Assembly (NCBI GenBank): GCA_024226255.1
Contig: JAAELU010000647.1
Coordinates: 1-39,637 of the forward strand
Length of the DNA: 39,637 nt
Direction of reading: 5' to 3'
From: a bacterium
Lineage (GTDB): Bacteria > Actinomycetota > Acidimicrobiia > Spongiisociales > UBA5794
The notes under the pieces are model-generated. The model was not told the DNA's origin. It searched no databases and saw only the letters and a program-made list of their open reading frames with translations. Position 1 is the first letter of the stretch. The number at the start of each line of letters is the position of its first letter. This document shows positions 23,754 through 31,181 of the stretch, one piece after another. The translations under genes were made by a program, and so were the position numbers.

Positions 23754-24867
23754 TGGTCATCCGCTCCATTCCCAACCACTCCAACGCATTTCCCCCCAGC
23801 ATGGCGACCTCGTCGACCGGATCGAACTCTGCTCCTCTGATGGTCGCCCCCGGCTCCTGTTCCCCGAGCGGGAAGGGGAAGCCGGTTCCGAGGCATACGC
23901 GGTTGCCACCAAACAGACTGGCGAGGTAGGTCAACTGCCGAGGGTTATGGACCAGGGAGTCAACCCAGAAGCGGCCGAGGTAATCCTTCGGGGGAACTCT
24001 GTTGTCCACGGCGCACAGATCCGGCTGCACCTCGAAGCCGTGCTGGATGCGGTCGACCGTTCCTGGGAACGAACCGCCACCGTGAGCAAAGGCGACACGG
24101 AGCTTCGGGAGGCGCTCGAAGACTCCTCCAAAGATCATCGAACAGATGGCTCGCGACGTTTCGGCCGGCATGCCTACCAGCCACGGCAGCCAGTAGTCCA
24201 CCATGTCGTGCATCCCCATCATGTCCCAGGGATGGACAAATACCGCGGCACCCAGGTCGGCGGCGGCTTCGAAGACGGGAAAGAGCTCCGACGCGTTGAG
24301 GTTCTTGCCCAAGATGTGGGTCCCGATCTCGATACCCGCCAATCCCATATCGCTGACACAGCGCTGCAATTCGGTGATCGCCAGGGCCGTGTCCTCGAGT
24401 GGCAGTGTTCCCAGGCCGACGAAGCGGCCCGGATTTGCGGCAACCGTGGAGGCAATGTCGTCGTTGAGGAAGGCGGCCACGATGGCCCCATCGGCCGACT
24501 TGGCCCAGTACGAGAACATCACCGGAACCGTCGAGAGGACCTGGACTCCAACCCCATCGTCGTCACAAGCCTTCAAACGAATGTCGATGTCGTAGGTGCG
24601 GCGGTCGACACGGCGAGATATCAGGAACGACGTGATATCGACGATGTCGTCGAGCGTGGCGCCCACTGTGGAGAGCGTTCTTTCGATGTTCTCGATGACG
24701 GCTCGAGTTTGCGCCCGGATATCGAGAGTGACCGTTCCGAGTTCGTCCACAGCCGCCCCGGTGATCGAGTTGTCCGGGTTGCGAGCCGACGTTCCCGAAA
24801 CGAACACGAGGTCGCCAACCACTTTGAGGTGCGGAAACCGGCCGCGAGGGGTTGCCAGATCTGCCAT
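23746..24867 (-). CDS. Chimera: truncated 2-aminomuconate-deaminase-type Rid domain fused to N-truncated ACMSD
   Basis: A 373-residue protein of two parts. Residues 1-85 match the start of Rid-family 2-aminomuconate deaminases (PRGRFPH, VFVSGTSARNPDN, LDIRAQTRAVIENI) but stop before that family's C-terminal half. Residues from about 95 match 2-amino-3-carboxymuconate-6-semialdehyde decarboxylase: VLSTVPVMFSYWA, RFVGLGTLP, FVHPWDM (H212), VGMPAET, FAHGGGSFP (H262). The ACMSD N-terminus, with the zinc-binding HxH pair, is absent, and the usual Asp of GTDYPFPLGE is Gly (G329 in GTGFPFPLGE). The frame is intact and tightly coupled to kynU. Decarboxylase activity is therefore doubtful; an inactive fusion, a new activity or a misassembled junction are the options. 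Confidence 0.8.
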   Translation of the reverse strand: MADLATPRGRFPHLKVVGDLVFVSGTSARNPDNSITGAAVDELGTVTLDIRAQTRAVIENIERTLSTVGATLDDIVDITSFLISRRVDRRTYDIDIRLKACDDDGVGVQVLSTVPVMFSYWAKSADGAIVAAFLNDDIASTVAANPGRFVGLGTLPLEDTALAITELQRCVSDMGLAGIEIGTHILGKNLNASELFPVFEAAADLGAAVFVHPWDMMGMHDMVDYWLPWLVGMPAETSRAICSMIFGGVFERLPKLRVAFAHGGGSFPGTVDRIQHGFEVQPDLCAVDNRVPPKDYLGRFWVDSLVHNPRQLTYLASLFGGNRVCLGTGFPFPLGEQEPGATIRGAEFDPVDEVAMLGGNALEWLGMERMTNV

Positions 24868-24873
24868 GGGCAG

Positions 24874-24879
24874 AGTGTA
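24874..24879 (-). promoter_or_regulatory. -10 box for leaderless kynurenine-cluster transcript
   Basis: Minus-strand TACACT, six bases, then ATG 24867, with no ribosome binding site. It suggests the chimera is the first gene of the transcript that includes kynU and kmo. Confidence 0.4.
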
Positions 24880-24910
24880 TTCGGCAGGGCCGGTGGCTCG
24901 CAGCAGTGAC

Positions 24911-25153
24911 CTAGAACAAGAATTCGAACGCTGTCTTGAACGCGACCCATATTCCGTGACCCACTGCGACGAACCAGTTGTCGCCCTTCGTGCGAGAGTG
25001 CCGAATGGCTTCGAGTCCGAAGACCACAGCTCCCAGAAGGATCACAAAGATCGCACCGAGGATCACTACGACGGGAAGTGTGGCGCCTGCGAGCGCAAGC
25101 GCGATCCCTGCCACGCACGTCAGGACGAACAGCAGCAAGATGATGGGGCCCAT
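24911..25153 (-). CDS. Small membrane protein, unknown function
   Basis: An 80-residue protein with two hydrophobic helices (about 3-22 and 26-48) and an amphipathic C-terminus containing GDNWFVAVGHGIWVAFKTAFEFLF-like aromatic residues. No family is recognised. ATG 25153 has TACTCT six bases upstream and no ribosome binding site, matching the leaderless pattern. It lies 43 bp upstream of the Rid-ACMSD chimera on the same strand; a functional link to tryptophan catabolism is not evident. Confidence 0.6.
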   Translation of the reverse strand: MGPIILLLFVLTCVAGIALALAGATLPVVVILGAIFVILLGAVVFGLEAIRHSRTKGDNWFVAVGHGIWVAFKTAFEFLF

Positions 25154-25159
25154 CGCACC

Positions 25160-25165
25160 AGAGTA
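25160..25165 (-). promoter_or_regulatory. -10 box for leaderless small membrane protein transcript
   Basis: Minus-strand TACTCT, six bases, then ATG 25153. Confidence 0.35.
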
Positions 25166-25214
25166 ACCCCGCTGTCGGCGCTGCTGATGCCGCGGCTAGG
25201 CGTCGGGCCAATCC

Positions 25215-25262
25215 GTTCTTGCGTAGATGCACGCCACTATCGGCCGTCATCTACGCAAGAAA
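25215..25262. repeat. 48-bp palindromic element, copy E
   Basis: Begins GTTCTTGCGTAGATG and ends CATCTACGCAAGAAA; the arms form a 14-bp perfect stem, the best of all copies. Unlike the others it lies between divergent genes. It overlaps the ATG that opens the longest frame of the next gene, arguing against that start. Confidence 0.78.
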
Positions 25263-25361
25263 ACAGGTGAGCTTGGGCCTTTCGTTCCTGCGTCGATCGA
25301 CGAAACCCACCGGATCGGTACCATCACCGGGACCCATGGAGGGAGGTGCCGAATCGAGGCT

Positions 25362-27296
25362 TTGGCCGAGTTATTGACGGCCTGGCTGGGACGGAGCGAT
25401 GTTCCAGACGTGGATCTGAACCACGAACATATCGGGGACGATGTCGCTGAGGGTGTGCGGGCGGCGGGTGATCTTCTCAGCCGACTCCTGCTCGATACGT
25501 CAACCGCGGCTCTCGCCCCCGACCAGATGATGGCGGCAGTCATAGCGGACATGGCAGCCGAAGTGGCCGAACCAACCAACGCCGCGACGCTCGGCCTCGC
25601 TGCCCAACAAGTCGCCGACGCCGCCGACGCCGCCGAGGTGGCGAATGCAATGTGGTCCGCTTTCTGCCCCAACGCCGTAGGCCTCCGCGACGACTGGGCC
25701 TCCGCGGTGGGCTCACTGCGAGCGCGCCGGGCGTTGCACGCGGTCGAACCGGCCGCCGAGGCGATCAAGCCGCACCAGATCCTCCTGACATCAAATGTGC
25801 TGCTGGCGCCGCCCCTCGGCAATACCGATCGGCTGCCGGACATCGAAGTATCGGCGGCAGCACAGGCCCTGGTTGAACAGCCCGCGGCCTTCTATGACCA
25901 TCCGGTGCCGCTCGACACGCCGCCCGCTCGCCACGAGTTGGTGTATGGCTTGAGCGCGCTCGACCGGGCCATCGGATTCGAACGAAGCCGCGGAGTCCTC
26001 TCCGGTTCTGTGGCCATGCTGTTGTCGGTGTCCACGACTCATACGGCCCTCGAGCCCGTTGCTCTTGATCACGTGTCGCGCCTACTGGGCGAGTGCCGGC
26101 TGCCGAATCTCGAAGTGTTTGCGTTTGCCGAGAGTTCAAGCCGGCGTCTCGTCGATGAGGTCCTCGGTCCGGCTCTCCAGAGACTCGGCAGATCAAGTGC
26201 CGGCGTGCGCCGAGTCTTCGGCACCGCCGGGCCGTATGGGCGCCACTATTCATTCCTCAAGTCGATTGCAGCGCTGTGGAGCGTCGTTGTCGATGACCGA
26301 GTACGAGCCACATTCAAGGTCGATCTCGATCAAACCCTTCCGCAACAACAGATCGTCGCCGAGACCGGCCTGTCGGCCTTCGAGCAGCTCACATTGGGCG
26401 CATGGGGCGGCCGGGCCCTGGATGCGAACCGAGATGAGGTGACTCTCGACTTCATCGCAGCAACTCTCGTCAATGAGGCAGACATTGCGGGTGGCCTCCA
26501 CGTTCCCGACATCACCGATCCCGGACCACCAACCCGCCCCGAGCATTTCATCTTCTACCCCGCCCTGCCGCAGGCCGTCTCGACAGAGGGTGAGATGATG
26601 CCCGGCCCCGATGGCGGCGCCCGGCAGCGTGTCCATGTGACGGGTGGCACGACGGGAGCGACGGTCGCCGGCTTGCGGCGGCTGCGTCCCTTCGCCCCAT
26701 CGTTCTGGGGGCGAGCCGAAGATCAGGCCTTCGCACTATCAGTCGAAGGACAGGAGCCGCGGCCGGCAACGCTGCACATGCCCGGTCTTGTGATGCGCCA
26801 CGACAAGCAGTCCTTCGCTCGAGACGCCATCGACGCTGCAGCCGTCGACAAGCTAATCGGCGACCACGAACGAATACTGATGTTCTCCGCCTACACCCGG
26901 CTCATCGATCCGGGTCGATCATGGCTCGAGACCAGGTTGGCGCCCTTCACAGGAGCTTATGTGTCGAGAATGCCAGTCACCCTTGCCTACCTACACCTTG
27001 CTCTTACGACTCTGTCGTGGGCGGCGGCCGGGCGGGCCGAGGCCGGGCGCCTCTTTGCAGACGGTGTGAGGCGCCTGGACGCCGCGCGCCGATTCGTGAG
27101 TTTGAACGGCCGGTTCGCCGAGGAAATCGAGGCCGATAGGCAAGGTTGGAAGGACTTTCACGATGCACTCGATCATCTCGACGCCGCCCTTGTGGCCGGG
27201 AAGCCTTGGGCCAACATCGCCCGGCAGAAGGCGCAGTTGATCGTCAACGAGGCGCGAACTGGCGGGCCTACTATCGGACAAGGAAGATCGGAGTAA
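25362..27296 (+). CDS. Unknown 644-residue protein, possible GT-A-type glycosyltransferase
   Basis: Not a family I recognise. The frame runs open from ATG 25227, but that ATG is inside a palindromic repeat and the next 40 codons look non-coding; TTG 25362, with GGAGGGAGG upstream (long 15-base spacing), is proposed. The N-terminal 150 residues are Ala-rich and helical. Later, FKVDLDQ (D321/D323) resembles a DxD motif, FWGRAEDQAF (about 448-457) resembles the ED/QAF region, and RHDKQSF (about 479-485) could supply a metal-binding His, all as in GT-A glycosyltransferases. These are by-eye similarities only. The C-terminal 150 residues are helical. It heads a cluster with a glucoside phosphorylase and sugar importer, consistent with a sugar-transfer role. 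Confidence 0.65.
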   Translation: MAELLTAWLGRSDVPDVDLNHEHIGDDVAEGVRAAGDLLSRLLLDTSTAALAPDQMMAAVIADMAAEVAEPTNAATLGLAAQQVADAADAAEVANAMWSAFCPNAVGLRDDWASAVGSLRARRALHAVEPAAEAIKPHQILLTSNVLLAPPLGNTDRLPDIEVSAAAQALVEQPAAFYDHPVPLDTPPARHELVYGLSALDRAIGFERSRGVLSGSVAMLLSVSTTHTALEPVALDHVSRLLGECRLPNLEVFAFAESSSRRLVDEVLGPALQRLGRSSAGVRRVFGTAGPYGRHYSFLKSIAALWSVVVDDRVRATFKVDLDQTLPQQQIVAETGLSAFEQLTLGAWGGRALDANRDEVTLDFIAATLVNEADIAGGLHVPDITDPGPPTRPEHFIFYPALPQAVSTEGEMMPGPDGGARQRVHVTGGTTGATVAGLRRLRPFAPSFWGRAEDQAFALSVEGQEPRPATLHMPGLVMRHDKQSFARDAIDAAAVDKLIGDHERILMFSAYTRLIDPGRSWLETRLAPFTGAYVSRMPVTLAYLHLALTTLSWAAAGRAEAGRLFADGVRRLDAARRFVSLNGRFAEEIEADRQGWKDFHDALDHLDAALVAGKPWANIARQKAQLIVNEARTGGPTIGQGRSE

Positions 27297-27370
27297 CGCT
27301 GAGCGAATCCAGCGTCGAACAGCCGCTGAGCGACCGGCCCGCCACACCGCGGCGGTTCCTCGCCGTCTCG

Positions 27371-27838
27371 ATGGCGACACTTGCCGGCGTGGCGGCGTAC
27401 TGGGCCGTTGTTATTGCAGTCGCCTCGGCATCTGAATCGGGATCGGTCGATGGCACTACCGGCGTGGCGGTCGGCATCGGGCTCTTTCTGCTCCCGATTG
27501 CGTTCTTGCTCCTTGCCCGGCTGTCGCACCACCAGCAGGTGGTTCGGGCTACGGCTCTCGCAGCGGGCGTTGCCCTCGTCATCTGGACGTGGGTCCCATT
27601 TGCCATCGGCGAATTGGTTTCACCGTTCGCGGCGGCTCTGGGCACCGGCGGCGCGATTGCCCTTCGGGTCGATCCACCGCAGCGGGTTGCCCATCGGCTG
27701 ATCGCCGTCGCGGTCGTGACGGTCTACCTGGCCATCATCGTTCACGTAGCGTTCGGCTTGGCGTTGCTGATTGCCCCGTTCCTCCCCCTCGGATCGTTGC
27801 TCGCTGCCGACTACATCAGCGAAAGGACGGCATCGTGA
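27371..27838 (+). CDS. Small polytopic membrane protein
   Basis: A 155-residue protein that is almost entirely hydrophobic, with about five transmembrane segments, beginning MATLAGVAAYWAVVIAV. The frame is open further upstream and coding character extends back to just after the previous stop at 27296, so a rare CTG start at 27299 (24 more residues, GGAG five bases before it) is possible. Its TGA overlaps the GTG of the GH13 gene, implying translational coupling. No family is recognised; it may be an accessory membrane part of the glucoside cluster. Confidence 0.6.
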   Translation: MATLAGVAAYWAVVIAVASASESGSVDGTTGVAVGIGLFLLPIAFLLLARLSHHQQVVRATALAAGVALVIWTWVPFAIGELVSPFAAALGTGGAIALRVDPPQRVAHRLIAVAVVTVYLAIIVHVAFGLALLIAPFLPLGSLLAADYISERTAS

Positions 27839-29514
27839 ACGCATCGACATGGCAGACCGTTCTCGCGGAGCTCTACGGGGAAGAAACGGCAAATGCGGTA
27901 CAGGACGACGTAGCCACCCAGATCGAACGAACCCGTGGCGAGTTGACTGGACAGGCTCTACCGCTGTCCGAGAAGGACATCTGGCTCATCAGCTACGCCG
28001 ATCAGTTCCAGCGCGATGGGCGAAAGCCGCTGTCCGTCCTGCGCGAATTCCTGGACCAACACACCTTGCCATGGATCACCGGAGTTCACGTGCTGCCCTT
28101 CTACCCGTGGTCGTCGGACGATGGCTTCTCGGTCACCGACTATCTCGCCGTGGATCCTGCCTACGGCGATTGGGACGATGTCGCGGCGCTGGCGGACAAC
28201 CGACGTTTGATGGCGGACGCGGTGATCAACCACATGTCGGCCCAGTCGCAATGGTTCCAGCGCTTCCTCATCGGAGAGGACGAATACGCCGGGTTCTTCC
28301 GAACGGCGGATCCGGAAGCCGATTTGACCTCCACCGTTCGGCCCCGGACCTTGCCGCTCTTGACAAGATTCGAATCAGTTGAGGGCCCCCGCTGGGTCTG
28401 GACCACGTTTTCCGCGGACCAGGTGGACCTCGACTATCGCAATCCCCGGGTTTTGCTGAAGGTGCTCGACGTTCTGCTCGAATACGTGCGTCGCGGCGCT
28501 ACCGCGATCCGCCTGGACGCGATCTGTTTCCTGTGGAAGGTCGAGGGAACCACATCGATCCATCTTGCCCAGACTCATGCGGTAGTCCACTTCCTGCGCC
28601 TGTGTCTAGAAGCCGCGGCTCCGGGCACTGTTCTGATCACTGAAACGAATGTTCCCCACGCTGAGAACATCTCGTACCTCGGTACGAAGGACCGTCAGGA
28701 GGCGCAGCTCGTGTACCAGTTCTCCCTTGCGCCACTCATCCTCGACGCCCTCGCGCGGGGCGATGCATCGACACTCAGTGAATGGGCCGCGTCTCTTGAC
28801 CTGACGGTGCCGGGGACGTCCTTCCTGAACTTCCTGGCCTCCCATGACGGGGTTGGAGTCCGCCCCGCGGAGGGGCTGATTCCGCAGGCGCGCATCCAAG
28901 CGTTGGCCCGGCTATCGCAGCGGTCTGGAGGCGGCGTCGGCGAAAGGGCGCTGAGCGACGGAACCGACGTTCCGTACGAGCTGAACAGCACGTGGTTCGA
29001 TTTGATGGCCGTCGACCACTCCGAGGACGAAGCCATTGCTCGGCACTTGGTGGCCCATGCGGTGATGTTCGCCCTCGCCGGAGTCCCTCTCATCTACGTT
29101 CACAGCCTGTTCGGCTCTTCCAACGATCAGGAGGGTTACCAAGCCACAGGCCGGTTGAGGTCATACAACCGTCGGAAGTTCACCGATCTGGCTCGCCTTG
29201 AAGCCGCATTGGCCGACCCGACTTGCCGCGCCGGCCGCATCTCAGCGGCAATGAAGGCGATGGCCTCGATCCGGGCTTGCCATCCGGCGTTTCACCCATT
29301 CGCCGATCAAGAGGTCCTAGCGGCACCACATCAAGTATTTGCCATCCGCCGGTCCCACGACTTGGGCGAGGCGATCGTCGCCGTGAATCTGAGCGGCACC
29401 CCTGTTGACTTCCAGCTTCCGCCGGGACCGTGGCAATTGCTCGCCGGCCCGCGGCCGAGTGGCAGTCGTCTCAGCCTCTCGGGCTGGGATTCCGCGTGGC
29501 TGGGGACCGACTAG
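27835..29514 (+). CDS. GH13 subfamily 18 glucoside phosphorylase (sucrose/glucosylglycerate phosphorylase type)
   Basis: A 559-residue alpha-amylase-fold enzyme. LPFYPWSSDDGFSVTDY (87-103), nucleophile D228 in AIRLDAICFLWK, acid/base E270 in LITETNVPHAENISYLG and HD at 337-338 in NFLASHDGVG are those of GH13_18 phosphorylases. These split alpha-glucosides with phosphate to give glucose 1-phosphate; known specificities are sucrose, sucrose 6-phosphate, glucosylglycerol and glucosylglycerate. The adjoining ABC importer and GT4 gene favour a glucosylglycerate-like compatible solute, but this is inference. GTG 27835 overlaps the previous stop, with AAAGGA upstream. Confidence 0.85.
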   Translation: MNASTWQTVLAELYGEETANAVQDDVATQIERTRGELTGQALPLSEKDIWLISYADQFQRDGRKPLSVLREFLDQHTLPWITGVHVLPFYPWSSDDGFSVTDYLAVDPAYGDWDDVAALADNRRLMADAVINHMSAQSQWFQRFLIGEDEYAGFFRTADPEADLTSTVRPRTLPLLTRFESVEGPRWVWTTFSADQVDLDYRNPRVLLKVLDVLLEYVRRGATAIRLDAICFLWKVEGTTSIHLAQTHAVVHFLRLCLEAAAPGTVLITETNVPHAENISYLGTKDRQEAQLVYQFSLAPLILDALARGDASTLSEWAASLDLTVPGTSFLNFLASHDGVGVRPAEGLIPQARIQALARLSQRSGGGVGERALSDGTDVPYELNSTWFDLMAVDHSEDEAIARHLVAHAVMFALAGVPLIYVHSLFGSSNDQEGYQATGRLRSYNRRKFTDLARLEAALADPTCRAGRISAAMKAMASIRACHPAFHPFADQEVLAAPHQVFAIRRSHDLGEAIVAVNLSGTPVDFQLPPGPWQLLAGPRPSGSRLSLSGWDSAWLGTD

Positions 29515-29527
29515 AGCCATCTGACCC

Positions 29528-29557
29528 TTGCTGTCTGTAAGACGCTCTGGGTATGGT
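29528..29557 (+). promoter_or_regulatory. Weak promoter candidate for the sugar importer
   Basis: TTGCTG (29528-29533), an 18-bp spacer and TATGGT (29552-29557) lie in the 106-bp gap before the binding-protein gene. The match is modest. Confidence 0.25.
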
Positions 29558-29620
29558 GCAACAAAGGCGGCAGGACTCCGCTTGATGGACTTCTGCTGCG
29601 ATTCCAATCGGGTTGGCATC

Positions 29621-31099
29621 ATGAAGGGGATTCAAGTGTTTAGACCAAGATTGCTTATCGGCTTGATGGCCGTAATGGCCCTCATTGCTGGCGCGTGTGG
29701 CAGCGACACAGTCACCGAAACCGTAACCGTGACTTCGATCGTCGAGGTTGAAGTCCCCGGCGAGACCGTCACCGAAACCGTAACCGTCACATCTATCGTC
29801 ACGGAGATCGTCCCCGGCGAGACGATCAAATTCTGGAGTACAGAAACTCAGCCGGAACGGCTCGAGATCACCAAAGGGATTATTGACCGCTTCACGGCCG
29901 CCTCGGGCATCAGCGTTGACCTCACGGCTGCCGATGAGAACAACCTGCCCGAGTTGATGATCACGAATGCGGCGTCCGGCACCCTGCCCGACGTTGTCTT
30001 CCACCCGCTCGACTTCACCGTCCTGTGGGCCGACCAAGGCTTGCTCGATCAGGCGGCAGCGGCAGCAGTCATCGACAGTCTGGGCCGTGACACGTTTGCG
30101 GCTGGATCGATCGATCTCGCTACCTACGAAGGCCAGCCAACGGCCGTTCCCTCGGACGGTTGGGGCCAGCTTCTCGTCTATCGCAAGGACCTATTCGACG
30201 CGGCAGGCCTGGCAGCGCCCGACTCGTTCGCCAATATCAAGGCAGCGGCCGAGGCGCTCCACGATCCAGCGAACGACATGTTCGGAATCACCGCGGCCAC
30301 CAAAGCCGGCGAAGTCTTCACGCAACAGACGTTTGAACAGTTTGCACTCGCCAATGGATGCAACCTGTTCGAGGGAAGTGACCTAGGAATCGGCTCAGAG
30401 AAGTGCGCCGAAGCTGTCGACTTCTACGTCGACCTGATGCGCAACTACAGCCCGGGCGGCGGCCAAGACGTGGTCACCACCCGTGCCACCTATTTCGCCG
30501 GTCAGGCGGCGATGATCGTGTGGTCGCCCTTCATCCTTGACGAGATGGCTGGTCTGCGCGACTCAGCCTTCCCGGCTTGCGATGAGTGTGCAGCCGATCC
30601 GGCCTTCCTGGCATCAAACTCCGGAATCGTCACGGCCTTCTCAGGCCCCAGCGGAGCGCCTGCCCAGTACGGCCAGACGTCGTACATGGGTATCGGTACC
30701 GGTGCCAACGTACCGGCGGCACAGGCCTTCATCGAGTTCTGGCTCTCCGAGGGCTACCTCGACTGGCTGAGCACTTCGCCCGAAGGCAAGTTCCCGATGC
30801 GTCGCGGCAACGCCGCCAACCCAACCGAGTACGTCGACGGCTGGCAGACGCTGGAGACCGGTGTGGACCGCAAGGCAGCACTGAGCGAGTTCTACCCGCA
30901 GGCGACCATAGACGCCATTGCGGCCGGAGCGGACAATGCGGCCCGCTGGCCGATTGGAGTCGAGCAGGGAATCCTGTACACCGAGCTTCAATTCCCGGCC
31001 CTGATCGCCGACCTGGTTGCGAGCGGTGGAGCCGCTGCAGACAAGCTGGCCGATCTTGTCAAAGATGTCATGGCCTCTATTGAGCTGGCAACCGGCTAG
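29621..31099 (+). CDS. Sugar ABC transporter substrate-binding lipoprotein
   Basis: A 492-residue family 1 extracellular solute-binding lipoprotein. The signal peptide ends in lipobox AGAC (C26). Residues 30-67 are two 19-residue repeats (TVTETVTVTSIV...VPGE) forming a stalk, then a maltose-binding-type domain starts at IKFWSTETQPERLEI. It should bind the glucoside imported by the permeases at 31182 and 32135. ATG 29621 lacks a strong ribosome binding site. A large hairpin after the stop probably lowers transcription of the permeases relative to this gene. Confidence 0.88.
   Translation: MKGIQVFRPRLLIGLMAVMALIAGACGSDTVTETVTVTSIVEVEVPGETVTETVTVTSIVTEIVPGETIKFWSTETQPERLEITKGIIDRFTAASGISVDLTAADENNLPELMITNAASGTLPDVVFHPLDFTVLWADQGLLDQAAAAAVIDSLGRDTFAAGSIDLATYEGQPTAVPSDGWGQLLVYRKDLFDAAGLAAPDSFANIKAAAEALHDPANDMFGITAATKAGEVFTQQTFEQFALANGCNLFEGSDLGIGSEKCAEAVDFYVDLMRNYSPGGGQDVVTTRATYFAGQAAMIVWSPFILDEMAGLRDSAFPACDECAADPAFLASNSGIVTAFSGPSGAPAQYGQTSYMGIGTGANVPAAQAFIEFWLSEGYLDWLSTSPEGKFPMRRGNAANPTEYVDGWQTLETGVDRKAALSEFYPQATIDAIAAGADNAARWPIGVEQGILYTELQFPALIADLVASGGAAADKLADLVKDVMASIELATG
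29710..29823 (+). repeat. In-frame 57-bp tandem repeat in the binding-protein stalk
   Basis: Two units, each starting GTCACCGAAACCGTAACCGT and ending GTCCCCGGCGAGAC, encode the 19-residue stalk repeats. The period is a multiple of three, so copy number could vary without a frameshift. Confidence 0.75.
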
Positions 31100-31113
31100 T
31101 TAGACACGATTGA

Positions 31114-31148
31114 GATTCGGCCGGAGGCCTGGCGCCTCCGGCCGAATC
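31114..31148 (+). terminator. Strong intra-operon hairpin after the binding-protein gene
   Basis: GATTCGGCCGGAGGC and GCCTCCGGCCGAATC form a perfect 15-bp stem with a 5-nt loop, 14 bases after the stop codon. No long T-run follows. It is well placed as a partial terminator or 3'-end stabiliser that yields more binding protein than permease. Confidence 0.75.
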
Positions 31149-31181
31149 GCTTAGTTCCAGTTCATAACGAAGGGGCCGAGC

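Noticed and set aside
21355..24909. Long plus-strand frames (343 and 448 residues) opposite kmo, kynU and the chimera
   Set aside because: They are complements of well-recognised genes with intact catalytic motifs on the minus strand; the products are His/Arg-rich and unrelated to known families.
25227..25361. ATG 25227 as the start of the large unknown gene
   Set aside because: The ATG lies inside palindromic element copy E, and the first ~40 codons look non-coding with no ribosome binding site; a later start fits better, though it is not certain.
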